Source of the DNA: Gammaproteobacteria bacterium
GTDB taxonomy: Bacteria; Pseudomonadota; Gammaproteobacteria; Burkholderiales; Burkholderiaceae_C
Assembly (NCBI GenBank): GCA_018820395.1
Contig: JAHJOG010000202.1
Coordinates: 1 to 35,293, forward strand
DNA: 35,293 nucleotides
Direction: 5' to 3'
Position 1 is the stretch's first letter. Each line of letters begins with the position of its first letter. Of the stretch, positions 8,483-15,926 are shown piece by piece. A program made the position numbers and the translations under genes. Below the pieces are notes generated by a model, which saw only the letters and a list, made by a program, of their open reading frames with translations, made no database searches and was not told the DNA's origin.

Positions 8483-8544
8483 ACCCGCGCACGGACGAGA
8501 CAACCGGCGGGCGTCGCTGCCTCGCCCTCACCTGAAGGAACACC

Positions 8545-9306
8545 ATGGACCTCGGACTTCAAGGACGGAAGGCGCTGGTCACCGGTGGCACCAAGGGCAT
8601 CGGGCGCGCGATCGTGCAGACCCTCCTGGCCGAAGGCGCCGAAGTCGCTTTCTGTGCGCGCAATGCGGAAGAGGTGGCGGCGGCCGCGTCGGAATGGACG
8701 GCTGCCGGTCACCGTGCGGTCGGCACGTCCGTCGACGTCGGCGACGGCGACGCGCTCAGGGCCTGGGTGGCCGAAGCGGCCGCGGCGCTGGGCGGCATCG
8801 ACATCGTGGTGGCGAACGTCAGCGCATTGGCGATCAGCCAGGACGAGGCCGGCTGGAAGCGCGGTTTCGAGGTCGACATGATGGGCACGGTGCGGCTGGT
8901 GGACGCGGCCATGCCCTTTCTGGAGGCCAGTCGCGCAGCGGCGATCGTGACCATTTCGAGCGTTTCGGGCCGCGAGATCGACTTCGCCTCCGGGCCTTAC
9001 GGCGCGTTCAAGGCCGCCATCGTCCACTACACCCAGGGCATGGCCTATCACCTCGCCGGCAAACGCATCCGTGCGAACAGCGTGTCGCCCGGCAACACGT
9101 ACTTTCCGGGCGGCGTGTGGACGCAGATCGAGACCGGCAACCCGGAGCTCTTCAAGCAGGCGCTGGCGATGAACCCGACCGGTCGCATGGGCACGCCGCA
9201 AGAAATGGCCAACGCCGTCGCGTTTCTCGCCAGCCCGGCGGCCAGCTTCATCACCGGGACCAATCTGGTGGTCGACGGCGCGTTGACCAAGGGCGTCCAG
9301 CTCTAG
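8545..9306 (+). CDS. short-chain dehydrogenase/reductase (SDR)
   Basis: A 253-aa classical SDR, an NAD(P)-dependent oxidoreductase. The nucleotide-binding motif is TGGTKGIG (13-20); the usual NNAG is NVSA (91-94); the catalytic residues are Ser138/139, Tyr152 and Lys156 (YGAFK). The C-terminus (ASFITGTNLVVDGALTKGV) is typical of the family. A GAAGGA site precedes the ATG. It follows the transporter by about 60 bases on the same strand and is probably the last gene of the amide operon. If so it may act on the acid or alcohol part of the amide, but the substrate cannot be deduced. Its last four bases overlap the convergent zeta-toxin-like gene. Confidence 0.85.
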   Translation: MDLGLQGRKALVTGGTKGIGRAIVQTLLAEGAEVAFCARNAEEVAAAASEWTAAGHRAVGTSVDVGDGDALRAWVAEAAAALGGIDIVVANVSALAISQDEAGWKRGFEVDMMGTVRLVDAAMPFLEASRAAAIVTISSVSGREIDFASGPYGAFKAAIVHYTQGMAYHLAGKRIRANSVSPGNTYFPGGVWTQIETGNPELFKQALAMNPTGRMGTPQEMANAVAFLASPAASFITGTNLVVDGALTKGVQL

Positions 9307-9941
9307 GCTTCTTCTTGCGGCTCGGTCAGCGCCGCTGCCAGGATCGGCTTGGCCCATTGCGGCACGTGCGCGAGCGCGATGTGCGACACCACGCGCCCTG
9401 CTTCCATGTGGAGCAACAGCACGGGCTCGGGCCGGCCACCGGCTTTCGGGTCGGCCTCGACGCTGTTGTCGTAGACGCGCAGGCTCGCCAGATGCGGCAG
9501 CAGCTGGATCAGGTTGGCGCGGCTGGCCGTGTAGCGCTCGCGGATCTTGCGTTCGGGAATGTCGTGTCCGCCGGACGCCACCCGCGCCTTCACGCGCTGG
9601 ATGTGCAGTTCGGGCGACGACAACCCGGCGTACCAGAGGTGCACCTGCGCACCGTGCCGCGCGCCCGCGATGAGCATCGCCGGAATCGTGCGCGCGCCCA
9701 GTGTCGTCTCGAAGGCGAAATTCAGACCCCCCGCCAGCGCGCGCTCCAGCCCCTTGCGTCCCAGCTCCCAGGCTCGGGCGTTGGCCTGTTCCTGCGCGAT
9801 GCCGGGGTTGGCATCCATGAGTTCGCGAGCGGCGAGATCGGGGTTGAAATAGACGGCGTTGTTGCGCAGCAGGGCCGCACCGCCCACGCTGCTCTTGCCG
9901 GCGCCGTTCACGCCGGCCAGCACGAAGATGCTCGCCGGCAT
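9303..9941 (-). CDS. zeta-toxin-family P-loop kinase
   Basis: A 212-aa protein with Walker A GVNGAGKSS at residues 10-18, NPD shortly after, and the run RVASGGHDIPERKIRERY around 129-146 followed by a late YDNS. This pattern belongs to the predicted 'ABC-type ATPase'/zeta-toxin-like group. Characterised zeta toxins phosphorylate UDP-N-acetylglucosamine and so block cell-wall synthesis; that activity is inferred here. The start codon overlaps the stop of the Phd-type antitoxin gene (ATGA), the arrangement of a coupled toxin-antitoxin operon with the antitoxin first. The 3' end overlaps the convergent SDR gene by four bases. A chromosomal small-molecule kinase without toxicity is the alternative. 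Confidence 0.8.
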   Translation of the reverse strand: MPASIFVLAGVNGAGKSSVGGAALLRNNAVYFNPDLAARELMDANPGIAQEQANARAWELGRKGLERALAGGLNFAFETTLGARTIPAMLIAGARHGAQVHLWYAGLSSPELHIQRVKARVASGGHDIPERKIRERYTASRANLIQLLPHLASLRVYDNSVEADPKAGGRPEPVLLLHMEAGRVVSHIALAHVPQWAKPILAAALTEPQEEA

Positions 9942-10354
9942 CAGGCGCCGGTGGTCTTGCCGGCGGCCGTTCGGGCGGGTGGCTTGGCGGGGGCACGGCC
10001 GGAGGCATCGGCGGCTTCTGCGGCGGCCTCTCCGAGCTGCTGGGGTGTCATGGCGAAGGCGCCGGCCATGGCCTGCGCTGCCGCGTCACCCTGCATGCGC
10101 GCGAACAGGTCCTCGAATTTGCGCGTGAGTGCGTCGAGCTGCGGCTCGGCCGCCTGCTCGAGCTTGAGGTAGCGCTCGACCGACATCAGCACCATGGCCG
10201 GCTTGTCGTGGCGGGTGATCACCACCGCGCCTTCGGACAGGACGGTGCGCGTCACGTTCTGCATTCCGGCGGCCAGGTGCGTTGCCGAGACGGAGGAGAG
10301 GTCGCGCTTGAGGCGATCCATTGCACCGGACGATGAAGGCGCGGCATTGGGCAT
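9941..10354 (-). CDS. Phd/YefM-family antitoxin
   Basis: A 137-aa protein whose residues about 20-68 match the Phd/YefM fold (VSATHLAAGMQNV…EGAVVITRHDKPAMVLMSVERYLKL), an N-terminal DNA-binding dimer that represses its own operon. The rest, rich in Ala and probably unfolded without its partner, would neutralise the toxin. The ATG at 10354 was chosen because AAGGA lies nine bases before it and the Phd domain begins soon after. The longer open frame upstream has no family match. Phd proteins usually pair with Doc or RelE toxins; here the partner is zeta-like. Direct repeats upstream are candidate operators. Confidence 0.78.
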   Translation of the reverse strand: MPNAAPSSSGAMDRLKRDLSSVSATHLAAGMQNVTRTVLSEGAVVITRHDKPAMVLMSVERYLKLEQAAEPQLDALTRKFEDLFARMQGDAAAQAMAGAFAMTPQQLGEAAAEAADASGRAPAKPPARTAAGKTTGA

Positions 10355-10392
10355 CAAAAGCCATCCTTGGTTTGCATGGGTCGATCCGTATC

Positions 10393-10424
10393 CAGATTTT
10401 ATGGATTTTACAGATTTTATGGAT
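10393..10424. promoter_or_regulatory. direct-repeat operator/promoter candidate of the toxin-antitoxin pair
   Basis: CAGATTTTATGGAT occurs perfectly twice, at 10393-10406 and 10411-10424, with an 18-base period. It lies 39-70 bases upstream of the antitoxin start. The AT-rich repeats stand out from the GC-rich background and, read on the minus strand, offer TAAAAT-like -10 hexamers. Phd-type antitoxins bind repeated sites over their own promoter, so this is the likely autoregulatory region; binding is inferred. Confidence 0.5.
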
Positions 10425-10457
10425 GAATTGGAGCGCCGTCGTGCCGTGCGTCGTGTG

Positions 10458-10901
10458 TCAACGATTGCGCGCCGCCCCCACCGCGCAGGCCGAGGCAATC
10501 AAACGCCCGGCGTAGTCGCCCTCGATTCCCCTGAAGGCCACAGGCCTCACCACGTCTGGGCCGAATTCGAGCACCTTCACCGGGTCCCCGGCAAAGTGCG
10601 GTTTGGCAAAGAAAGTGGCCGTCGTGAACCGCGCGGCCTTGCGTGGGCAGTCGACTTCCGCAGAACCAGTGAAAGAGCGAAACTTCACACCGTCCATGCT
10701 GACGCGCTCCGACTTCCGGCTGACGCGCAGGTCGATGTCCCGGAAACCGTCGCGAGCGCGGATGCTTCTCGGGTCGATCTGGATGTAGTCGCTGTCGTCC
10801 CCGGCGACATTGCCCGCGAGCGTGAACCATTGTTCTCGGGACGGTTGCGCCCACGAAGCGTTCGACGCCAACACGGCCAGCGCCAGGAACAACCTTTTCA
10901 T
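10458..10901 (-). CDS. small secreted protein, surface-adhesin E-like
   Basis: A 147-aa protein with a clear Sec signal peptide (MKRLFLALAVLASNASWA, cleavage after about residue 18). The mature part (WFTLAGNV…DYIQIDPRSIR…DIDLRVSR…AEVDCPRKAARF) resembles the small periplasmic family sometimes named surface-adhesin protein E, with a conserved cysteine in the DCPRK region and another near the C-terminus that could pair as a disulfide. The ATG at 10901 opens the signal peptide. It begins 29 bases after the amidase-signature gene on the same strand and is probably co-transcribed. No specific role can be assigned. Confidence 0.72.
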   Translation of the reverse strand: MKRLFLALAVLASNASWAQPSREQWFTLAGNVAGDDSDYIQIDPRSIRARDGFRDIDLRVSRKSERVSMDGVKFRSFTGSAEVDCPRKAARFTTATFFAKPHFAGDPVKVLEFGPDVVRPVAFRGIEGDYAGRLIASACAVGAARNR

Positions 10902-10930
10902 CTTCGGATCCACCGTCTTCCTCTTGTCCG

Positions 10931-12325
10931 TCAGACAGCCGCCGGCATGGCAGGCGTGCCCCTCGCCTCGATCGCCTCGCCCGCCGCCAGGCACAGATCC
11001 TCCCGGAATCGTCCCGCCACGAGTTGCACGCCGCAGGGCCGGTCACCGCACATCGTCGTCGACACCACCAGGCAAGGCAGGCCCGTGAACGGCAGGCCGA
11101 TCATCGTCATCTGCGCCTCCCACACCCGCGCGTAGGCCTCCGGCCCTTTCAGGTCCTGGTCGTCCTCGAAGGGAAGTTCTGCACTCGCCGGCAGCATCAG
11201 AACGGGGTGGCGTTCCATGAACTGTTGCCAGAGCCTCGTGAGGGTCGCGCGCCGCACCAGCGCCTTGGACAGCCCGTCGGCGCCGAAGGTGGACAGCAGT
11301 GCCGCCTGGCCCGCCAGCGCGGCGATTGCACCCGCGTCGCCTTCGCGCTGCGCCGTCTGCACCATCGCCTCGTAGCCATCGCCCATCCAGAGCCCGGTCT
11401 GGAGTGCGGCGGCTTCCTTCAACGGCGGAACGCTGTCGATTTCCTCGACCGCCCAGCCGGCATCGCGCAAGCGGTTCGCGGCGTCCTGCAGGGTGGCCAC
11501 GACGTCCGGCGCGGTGGCCATTCCGTCAGGGCGCAGGCACAAGGCCGCCCGCCGCGCAACCTCGGGGCCGACGAGCGGCGCCGGCACCCACCACGGGTCG
11601 CGCGCATCGGAGGCCGACATTGCCGCCAGCGCCAGCCGGATGTCCTGCAAGTTGCGGGCGATCGGGCCCGACATCGCGGTGATCTGGCCGCCGACGGTCC
11701 GCTCGGGGCTCGACGCGTTGAAGGCGGCGATCCGTCCGAGCGAGGGCCGCAGTCCGTGCACGCCGCAGGCGTAGGCCGGATAGCGGATGGACCCCGCGAT
11801 GTCGGTGCCGTGCGCAATGTGGCCCACGCCCGCCGCCACGGACGATGCCGCCCCGCCCGACGATCCACCCGGCGTGAGCGCCGGATTGCGCGGATTGCGC
11901 GTGCGCCCGTGCAGCCCGTTGCTGGTGAACCAGCGAAAGCTGAAGGCCGGCGTGTTGGTGCGCCCGAGGATCACGGCACCGGCCTTTTCGAGGTTGTCGA
12001 CCACCGGACTGTTCGTCGCGGCGATCAGGTCCTTCTGCAGCTTGAGACCGTTGGTGGTGGCGAACCCGGCCTGGTCGATGTTGACCTTCACGGTCACGGG
12101 AACGCCCGCGAGCGGGCCGGGGTTCTCGCCACGCGCGATGGCCCGGTCGATGGCGGCGGCGCGCGCAAGCACGTCCTGCGGCCGCCAATCCACCACCGCG
12201 TTCAGCCGTGGATTGACGGCATCCAGCCGGTCCAGCGCCGACTGCGCGGCTTCGACCGCAGAAAGCTTGCGCTGCGCGATCAGCGTCGCCACGCGCGATG
12301 CCGAAAGTTGCCAGATGTCCGTCAT
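10931..12325 (-). CDS. amidase-signature family hydrolase
   Basis: A 464-aa enzyme with the amidase-signature triad: Lys80 in VTVKVN, cis-Ser155 in TPGGSSGGAA, and nucleophile Ser179 in DIAGSIRYPA. It differs clearly from the amidase at 2216-3733; the opening (LSASRVATLIAQRKLSAVEA) is that of GatA-like and general amidases with an N-terminal helical region. No GatB or GatC gene is adjacent, so a role in the Gln-tRNA amidotransferase is unlikely. It probably hydrolyses an amide of unknown identity. AAGGGCAAGGC precedes the ATG. A promoter-bearing gap separates it from the divergent zinc-ribbon gene. Confidence 0.85.
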   Translation of the reverse strand: MTDIWQLSASRVATLIAQRKLSAVEAAQSALDRLDAVNPRLNAVVDWRPQDVLARAAAIDRAIARGENPGPLAGVPVTVKVNIDQAGFATTNGLKLQKDLIAATNSPVVDNLEKAGAVILGRTNTPAFSFRWFTSNGLHGRTRNPRNPALTPGGSSGGAASSVAAGVGHIAHGTDIAGSIRYPAYACGVHGLRPSLGRIAAFNASSPERTVGGQITAMSGPIARNLQDIRLALAAMSASDARDPWWVPAPLVGPEVARRAALCLRPDGMATAPDVVATLQDAANRLRDAGWAVEEIDSVPPLKEAAALQTGLWMGDGYEAMVQTAQREGDAGAIAALAGQAALLSTFGADGLSKALVRRATLTRLWQQFMERHPVLMLPASAELPFEDDQDLKGPEAYARVWEAQMTMIGLPFTGLPCLVVSTTMCGDRPCGVQLVAGRFREDLCLAAGEAIEARGTPAMPAAV

Positions 12326-12359
12326 GCCTTGCCCTTCACAAGTTCGGGGCGAAGTGCGG

Positions 12360-12389
12360 TTGACAGAGTCTTTGGAGCCTGGTTGTAAT
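12360..12389 (+). promoter_or_regulatory. candidate sigma-70 promoter for the zinc-ribbon gene
   Basis: TTGACA (12360-12365), an 18-base spacer and TGTAAT (12384-12389) lie in the gap 12326-12428 between two divergent genes. Transcription would begin near 12396, about 33 bases before the GTG start at 12429. The surrounding bases are AT-rich (AATAAAAAAGCATC) compared with flanking DNA. Confidence 0.45.
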
Positions 12390-12428
12390 AAAAAAGCATC
12401 AATACAAAACCCAACTCAAAGATCCACC

Positions 12429-13301
12429 GTGCCGAACCCCGTTGTCTGCGCCTCATGCCACCGAACCAATCGTACAGGGGCCAAATTCTGCATCGGTTGC
12501 GCGAGCCAGTTGCCGGACTTCGCCGCCACAGGCACCTCCACGCTCGAGGTGATGCGGCCGCTGAAGTTGGCCCGGCCGCAGTTCGGCTCGCACGCGGCCG
12601 ACGCTGACGAACCCCGCTCGCGCTCCGGCGGTCTGCCGGTGTGGTGGGCGTGGCTCGCGCTCATCGCCGCGGCATCGACCATCGCGGTGACGGCCGGTCT
12701 CGACGCCTTGCGCGCGCGCCCGTCCGCGGCACCGCCTGAGCCATCGAACGCAACCCACTCGAACATCGGGCCGACGAGTTCCCGCAACCAGCTGGCACTG
12801 GCCCAGGCCAATGCGGCTCTGCAGAACCTGCGCGAAACCGAACTGCGCGCCGGGCTCGGGATTGGCGTTGCGCAGGAACTCGAACAAGACCTGGCCACCG
12901 GCGCTGAAGCGCCTGCTGCCGGCATCGACACACCCAAAGCCGAAGAAGGCGCACCGCCGCCCGCAGTCGCGGCAGCCGACGCGACCGATGAAAGTTCGGC
13001 GCTGAGCCAGGTCAGGCGCTTCTACCGAGCCCTGTCCAAAGGCGACGGGGCCGCGGCGGCGCGACTCGTCGTTCCCGAGAAGCGCGGCAGCGGGCCGCTC
13101 AGCGCCCGCGAGATGTCGCAGTTCTATCGGTCCTTGAATGAGCCGCTGCGGCTGGGCTCGGTGCGCCAGCTCGGCGCTGACCTGTTCGAAGCCACCTACA
13201 GCTACACGGCATCTCGCACGCCGTGCCGGGCGACCGCCATCGTCCGCACCGAGGCGGGCGACGCCCGGCCGTTGATCCGGAGCATCCGGGCCAGCTGCTG
13301 A
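12429..13301 (+). CDS. zinc-ribbon single-span membrane protein
   Basis: A 290-aa protein from a GTG start. Residues 7-24 hold four cysteines as CxxC…CxxC (C7, C10, C21, C24), a rubredoxin-like zinc ribbon. A Thr/Ser segment (TGTSTLEV, 34-41) follows, then one membrane span at about 70-92 (LPVWWAWLALIAAAS). The long Ala/Pro-rich remainder ends in a possibly folded domain from about residue 195 (SALSQVRRFYRALSKGDGAAAARLV), which has the look of an NTF2-like small domain and ends in two cysteines. The topology suggests a cytoplasmic ribbon and periplasmic domain. It converges on an adenylate cyclase-FHA gene, and the Thr-rich stretch could in principle be an FHA ligand, which is speculative. 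The ribosome site is weak. Confidence 0.7.
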   Translation: MPNPVVCASCHRTNRTGAKFCIGCASQLPDFAATGTSTLEVMRPLKLARPQFGSHAADADEPRSRSGGLPVWWAWLALIAAASTIAVTAGLDALRARPSAAPPEPSNATHSNIGPTSSRNQLALAQANAALQNLRETELRAGLGIGVAQELEQDLATGAEAPAAGIDTPKAEEGAPPPAVAAADATDESSALSQVRRFYRALSKGDGAAAARLVVPEKRGSGPLSAREMSQFYRSLNEPLRLGSVRQLGADLFEATYSYTASRTPCRATAIVRTEAGDARPLIRSIRASC

Positions 13302-13310
13302 AAACCGCAG

Positions 13311-13327
13311 CGAACGGGAGCCGTTCG
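13311..13327. terminator. candidate bidirectional terminator hairpin
   Basis: CGAACGG (13311-13317) and CCGTTCG (13321-13327) form a perfect 7-bp stem with a 3-base loop, placed ten bases after the zinc-ribbon stop and about 50 bases from the convergent cyclase gene's stop. There is no clear T-run on either side, so it may stop transcription only weakly or serve as an mRNA end. Confidence 0.4.
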
Positions 13328-13378
13328 TGCAGGGATGAAAAGACGGGCCGGCGGATCGACGCGGCACGCTGGCGCGAT

Positions 13379-14335
13379 TCAGCGGGATGCGCGCAGCTCG
13401 CCGCGATCCACCGGCACCGCCCCGCCCGTGGTCTTGAAGGAAATGGTCGGCGCGCTGAAGTCGCTCAGGGGAGCTCCGAGGCCGATCTCGCCGCTGCCAT
13501 GCAGCACGCATTCCTCGCGGCGCAAGGCGATCTCGCCGCTCGCACCTGCCGTGCCATGGAAGCGCACCCAAGTGCCATACGTGCTGACGTCCACCAGCAC
13601 GCAACTGCCCTGCCGGGCTTCGATGCGCGCATGAAGGCGCGACACCCGCGGGTCGTTCACCACGAACTGCGCTTCGTCCACGCGCCCGAGATGAATGGGC
13701 AAGTCCTTGGCGCGGAAGATCGAGCGCACGTCCAGCCAGGCGAGTTCGATCTGGCCGAACGACGAGTCGGATCCGCGCACCGGCGGGACCAGCGACGCCG
13801 GCATGGTGAGGAACTCGGAGATCTCGTCTTGCCAGTCGACGCGGTAGACCACCGGCAACTCGTTCCGGCCGCGGATGTTGATCGGCCCCAGGTTGCGGTG
13901 CCGCACCTCGCCGCTGTGCAGCTGGTCGATCACCGATTCGGTCGCCCAGATCTGGCCGGGGCCGGCAAGGTCGCTCAGGCGCGAGGCGAGGTTGACGGCG
14001 TCGCCGTAGCAGTCGCCGTCGACTTCGACGATCTCGCCGCTTGCGACGCCGATCTGCAGTTCCATCCGCAGCGGGGCCGGCCAGCTTTGCAGCCGCTTCT
14101 GGTGATTGCGCTGGAGCTCGAGCGTCGCGTGGGTGGCGCTCAGACCGTCCAAGAATATTGCAAACACGCCATCACCCAGCGATTTGACGACACGGCCACC
14201 GTGCGACTCGCAAATTGCACCGATCCATTGGATGAGACGAGTCACCGTCTCCGTCGCGCGAGCATTGCCCATGGCCTCGAAGACGCGGGTGCTGCCGGTC
14301 AGATCGGCAAACACGACTGTGGGATGGACGCTCAT
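13379..14335 (-). CDS. class III adenylate/guanylate cyclase with C-terminal FHA domain
   Basis: A 318-aa soluble protein. Residues 1-165 form a class III nucleotidyl cyclase domain making cAMP or cGMP from ATP or GTP. Metal-binding Asp11 (FADLTGS) and Asp55 (KSLGDGVFAIF), and transition-state Asn115 and Arg119 (GDAVNLASRL), are all present, so it should be active. Residues about 205-290 form an FHA domain, which binds phosphothreonine (LGR at 216-218, SRLHA at 232-236, then YGT where NGT is usual). The cyclase activity may therefore be tied to a Ser/Thr kinase signal. No kinase gene is in the window. The gene faces the zinc-ribbon protein. Lys51 in the KSLGDG motif suggests ATP, but nucleotide choice is not certain. 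Confidence 0.88.
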   Translation of the reverse strand: MSVHPTVVFADLTGSTRVFEAMGNARATETVTRLIQWIGAICESHGGRVVKSLGDGVFAIFLDGLSATHATLELQRNHQKRLQSWPAPLRMELQIGVASGEIVEVDGDCYGDAVNLASRLSDLAGPGQIWATESVIDQLHSGEVRHRNLGPINIRGRNELPVVYRVDWQDEISEFLTMPASLVPPVRGSDSSFGQIELAWLDVRSIFRAKDLPIHLGRVDEAQFVVNDPRVSRLHARIEARQGSCVLVDVSTYGTWVRFHGTAGASGEIALRREECVLHGSGEIGLGAPLSDFSAPTISFKTTGGAVPVDRGELRASR

Positions 14336-14617
14336 TCCGTGAATATTTCGGTGAAATTTGCCGCTCGATTATGGCAAAGCGTCGCAATGCGGCCTGCTTG
14401 CTTCTTCTCCGGTGCTGCCTTTTTCATTTTCCCGCAGCGCGCCGGAGTTCCATCCACATATTTGTGTAGCACTTAGGTATCCATCCCTCGCACAACGCTT
14501 GAGATTAAGCGTGAAGTTTGTTGTTTTTGAAGATGAAATCTTGGCTCCTGCCTTGTGAAGCCGTGGGGGCAGGCTTAACGTGGGAACCCTTCACCGCTCC
14601 AGAACCGTCCCAGTCCC
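14336..14617. other. gene-free AT-richer stretch with a small dyad
   Basis: This 282-base gap separates the divergent cyclase-FHA gene from the small 110-aa gene. It is poorer in GC than its surroundings, as expected of promoters. ACGCTT (14495-14500) and AAGCGT (14507-14512) form a 6-bp inverted repeat with a 6-base gap, a possible regulator site. No convincing gene or RNA structure was recognised in it. Confidence 0.4.
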
Positions 14618-14950
14618 ATGGCCTCTTCCAGCAGTTTTCGTCGTTTGATGTCATTTCAGATCCTGGGCTTTCGTCATTCCGCCGATCGACGGATGGGGCA
14701 GATCCGCACTGAAATGCTGACCCTCCTGCAAGTCCATGGCGGCCACGCCATTCAACGCGTGGCCCAGCGCGTCAGGTTCGCCGGCGACCTCGAAGCGCTG
14801 TGGTACCTGCGGCAGGACGTTCTGGCAGCGCTCAGCGCCATCGATGGTGAAGTCGTGGCCCGCAAGCAGATGTCGCACATCAACCGCCTCTTCAAGGGCG
14901 GCCTTCCCGGAACGATGGGCCCACGTCCGCACAACAGCGTGACCACCTGA
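14618..14950 (+). CDS. small basic protein of unknown function
   Basis: A 110-aa protein with no signal peptide or membrane span. Helical content appears high through residues 20-85 (GQIRTEMLTLLQVHG…VAQRVRF…DLEALWYLRQDVLAALSAIDGE), and it ends in a Gly/Pro-rich segment (LFKGGLPGTMGPRPH). Composition and the ordered amphipathic helices look like real coding sequence and not chance. I do not recognise a domain. It stands alone between divergent cyclase and convergent ldcA genes; its stop is 38 bases from the ldcA stop. Confidence 0.6.
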   Translation: MASSSSFRRLMSFQILGFRHSADRRMGQIRTEMLTLLQVHGGHAIQRVAQRVRFAGDLEALWYLRQDVLAALSAIDGEVVARKQMSHINRLFKGGLPGTMGPRPHNSVTT

Positions 14951-14987
14951 TCGAAGCCCGGCTTCGCGGCGCTTGCCTGAAGCCCAC

Positions 14988-15926
14988 TCAGTGGCCGCCA
15001 ACGTGGCGGTGTCCCCAGACCACATAGACGTCGCGTCCGTCGAAGGCCACGTCCACCTTCGCGCCGACCGGCAGCATCACCTTGGTCGGCACGTGCCCGA
15101 ACGGCAGGCCCGACAGCACCGGCACCTTGAGCTTGTCGCGCAGGCGGTCGATCACGGTCTGCAACCCGAAGCCCCGGTCGTGAGGCACCTTGCGGATCCC
15201 CGTGAATTGTCCGAAGACGACCGCCTTCTGGCGCGCGAGCACACCGGCGCTGCGCAACTGGTCGAGCATTCTCTCGATGCGATAGGGATGCTCGTTCACG
15301 TCTTCGATGAAGAGAACTCCCTTGTCGATCGACGGAAAGTGCGGCGTCCCGAGCAAGCTGGTCAGAACGCACAGGTTGCCTCCCCAGAGCACCGCGCCAC
15401 CGATCGACTTGGGCGGTGGCGTCATGGCCGGGGCATCGCGCGCCGGCATGCGCCAGCCGGTGCCCTCGCCGCTGCCGTCGAGCAGGTCGTCGAAACAGGC
15501 CTGCGTGATCTCGTCCACGCCGGCTTCGGCACCGAAGTCTTCGCCGAGCGCTGGGCCGGCCCAGGTCACGGACCCGGTGCGGGCAAGCAAGGCGTTCTGC
15601 AAGGCGGTGAAATCGCTCAAGCCGACGAACTGCGTGCCGCGGTCGATGGCCTTGGCCACGGCCTTGAACGGAATCGCATCGAGGATGCGCGTCAGGCCGT
15701 AGCCGCCGCGCGAGATCAGCGCCACGTCGGCCCGACTCGCGGCTGCGCGCGCGATGGCGTCGATGCGCGTGGCGTCGTCGCCGGCAAAGCGCTGGTGGCT
15801 GGCAAGCGCCGCCGGGTCGAGTTCGACCTCATGACCGAGCGAGCGCAGATGCTTCACGCCGCGCCGGAACGCGGCCTTGTCGCGCACCGCGCTCGACGGA
15901 GAGTAGATGTAGATGTGCTTCTTCAC
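14988..15926 (-). CDS. ldcA: LD-carboxypeptidase (S66 family)
   Basis: A 312-aa cytosolic serine peptidase that trims the terminal D-Ala from tetrapeptides during murein recycling. Ser104 in GLSDFTAL is the nucleophile, matching Ser106 in GHSDFTA of E. coli LdcA. SRGGYGLTRILDAI (72-85), LWGGNL, FIEDVNEHPYRIERML (bearing the catalytic Glu) and the late GHVPTK (catalytic His) follow the family order. It starts at a GTG that overlaps the stop of the tadA-fusion gene (GTGA), so the two are translationally coupled, although their jobs are unrelated. The absence of a signal peptide fits the family. Confidence 0.9.
   Translation of the reverse strand: MKKHIYIYSPSSAVRDKAAFRRGVKHLRSLGHEVELDPAALASHQRFAGDDATRIDAIARAAASRADVALISRGGYGLTRILDAIPFKAVAKAIDRGTQFVGLSDFTALQNALLARTGSVTWAGPALGEDFGAEAGVDEITQACFDDLLDGSGEGTGWRMPARDAPAMTPPPKSIGGAVLWGGNLCVLTSLLGTPHFPSIDKGVLFIEDVNEHPYRIERMLDQLRSAGVLARQKAVVFGQFTGIRKVPHDRGFGLQTVIDRLRDKLKVPVLSGLPFGHVPTKVMLPVGAKVDVAFDGRDVYVVWGHRHVGGH

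Noticed and set aside
14495..14512. ACGCTT-N6-AAGCGT hairpin as a terminator
   Set aside because: It lies upstream of both flanking genes, has a short stem and is not followed by a T-run, so a regulator site is the more likely reading.
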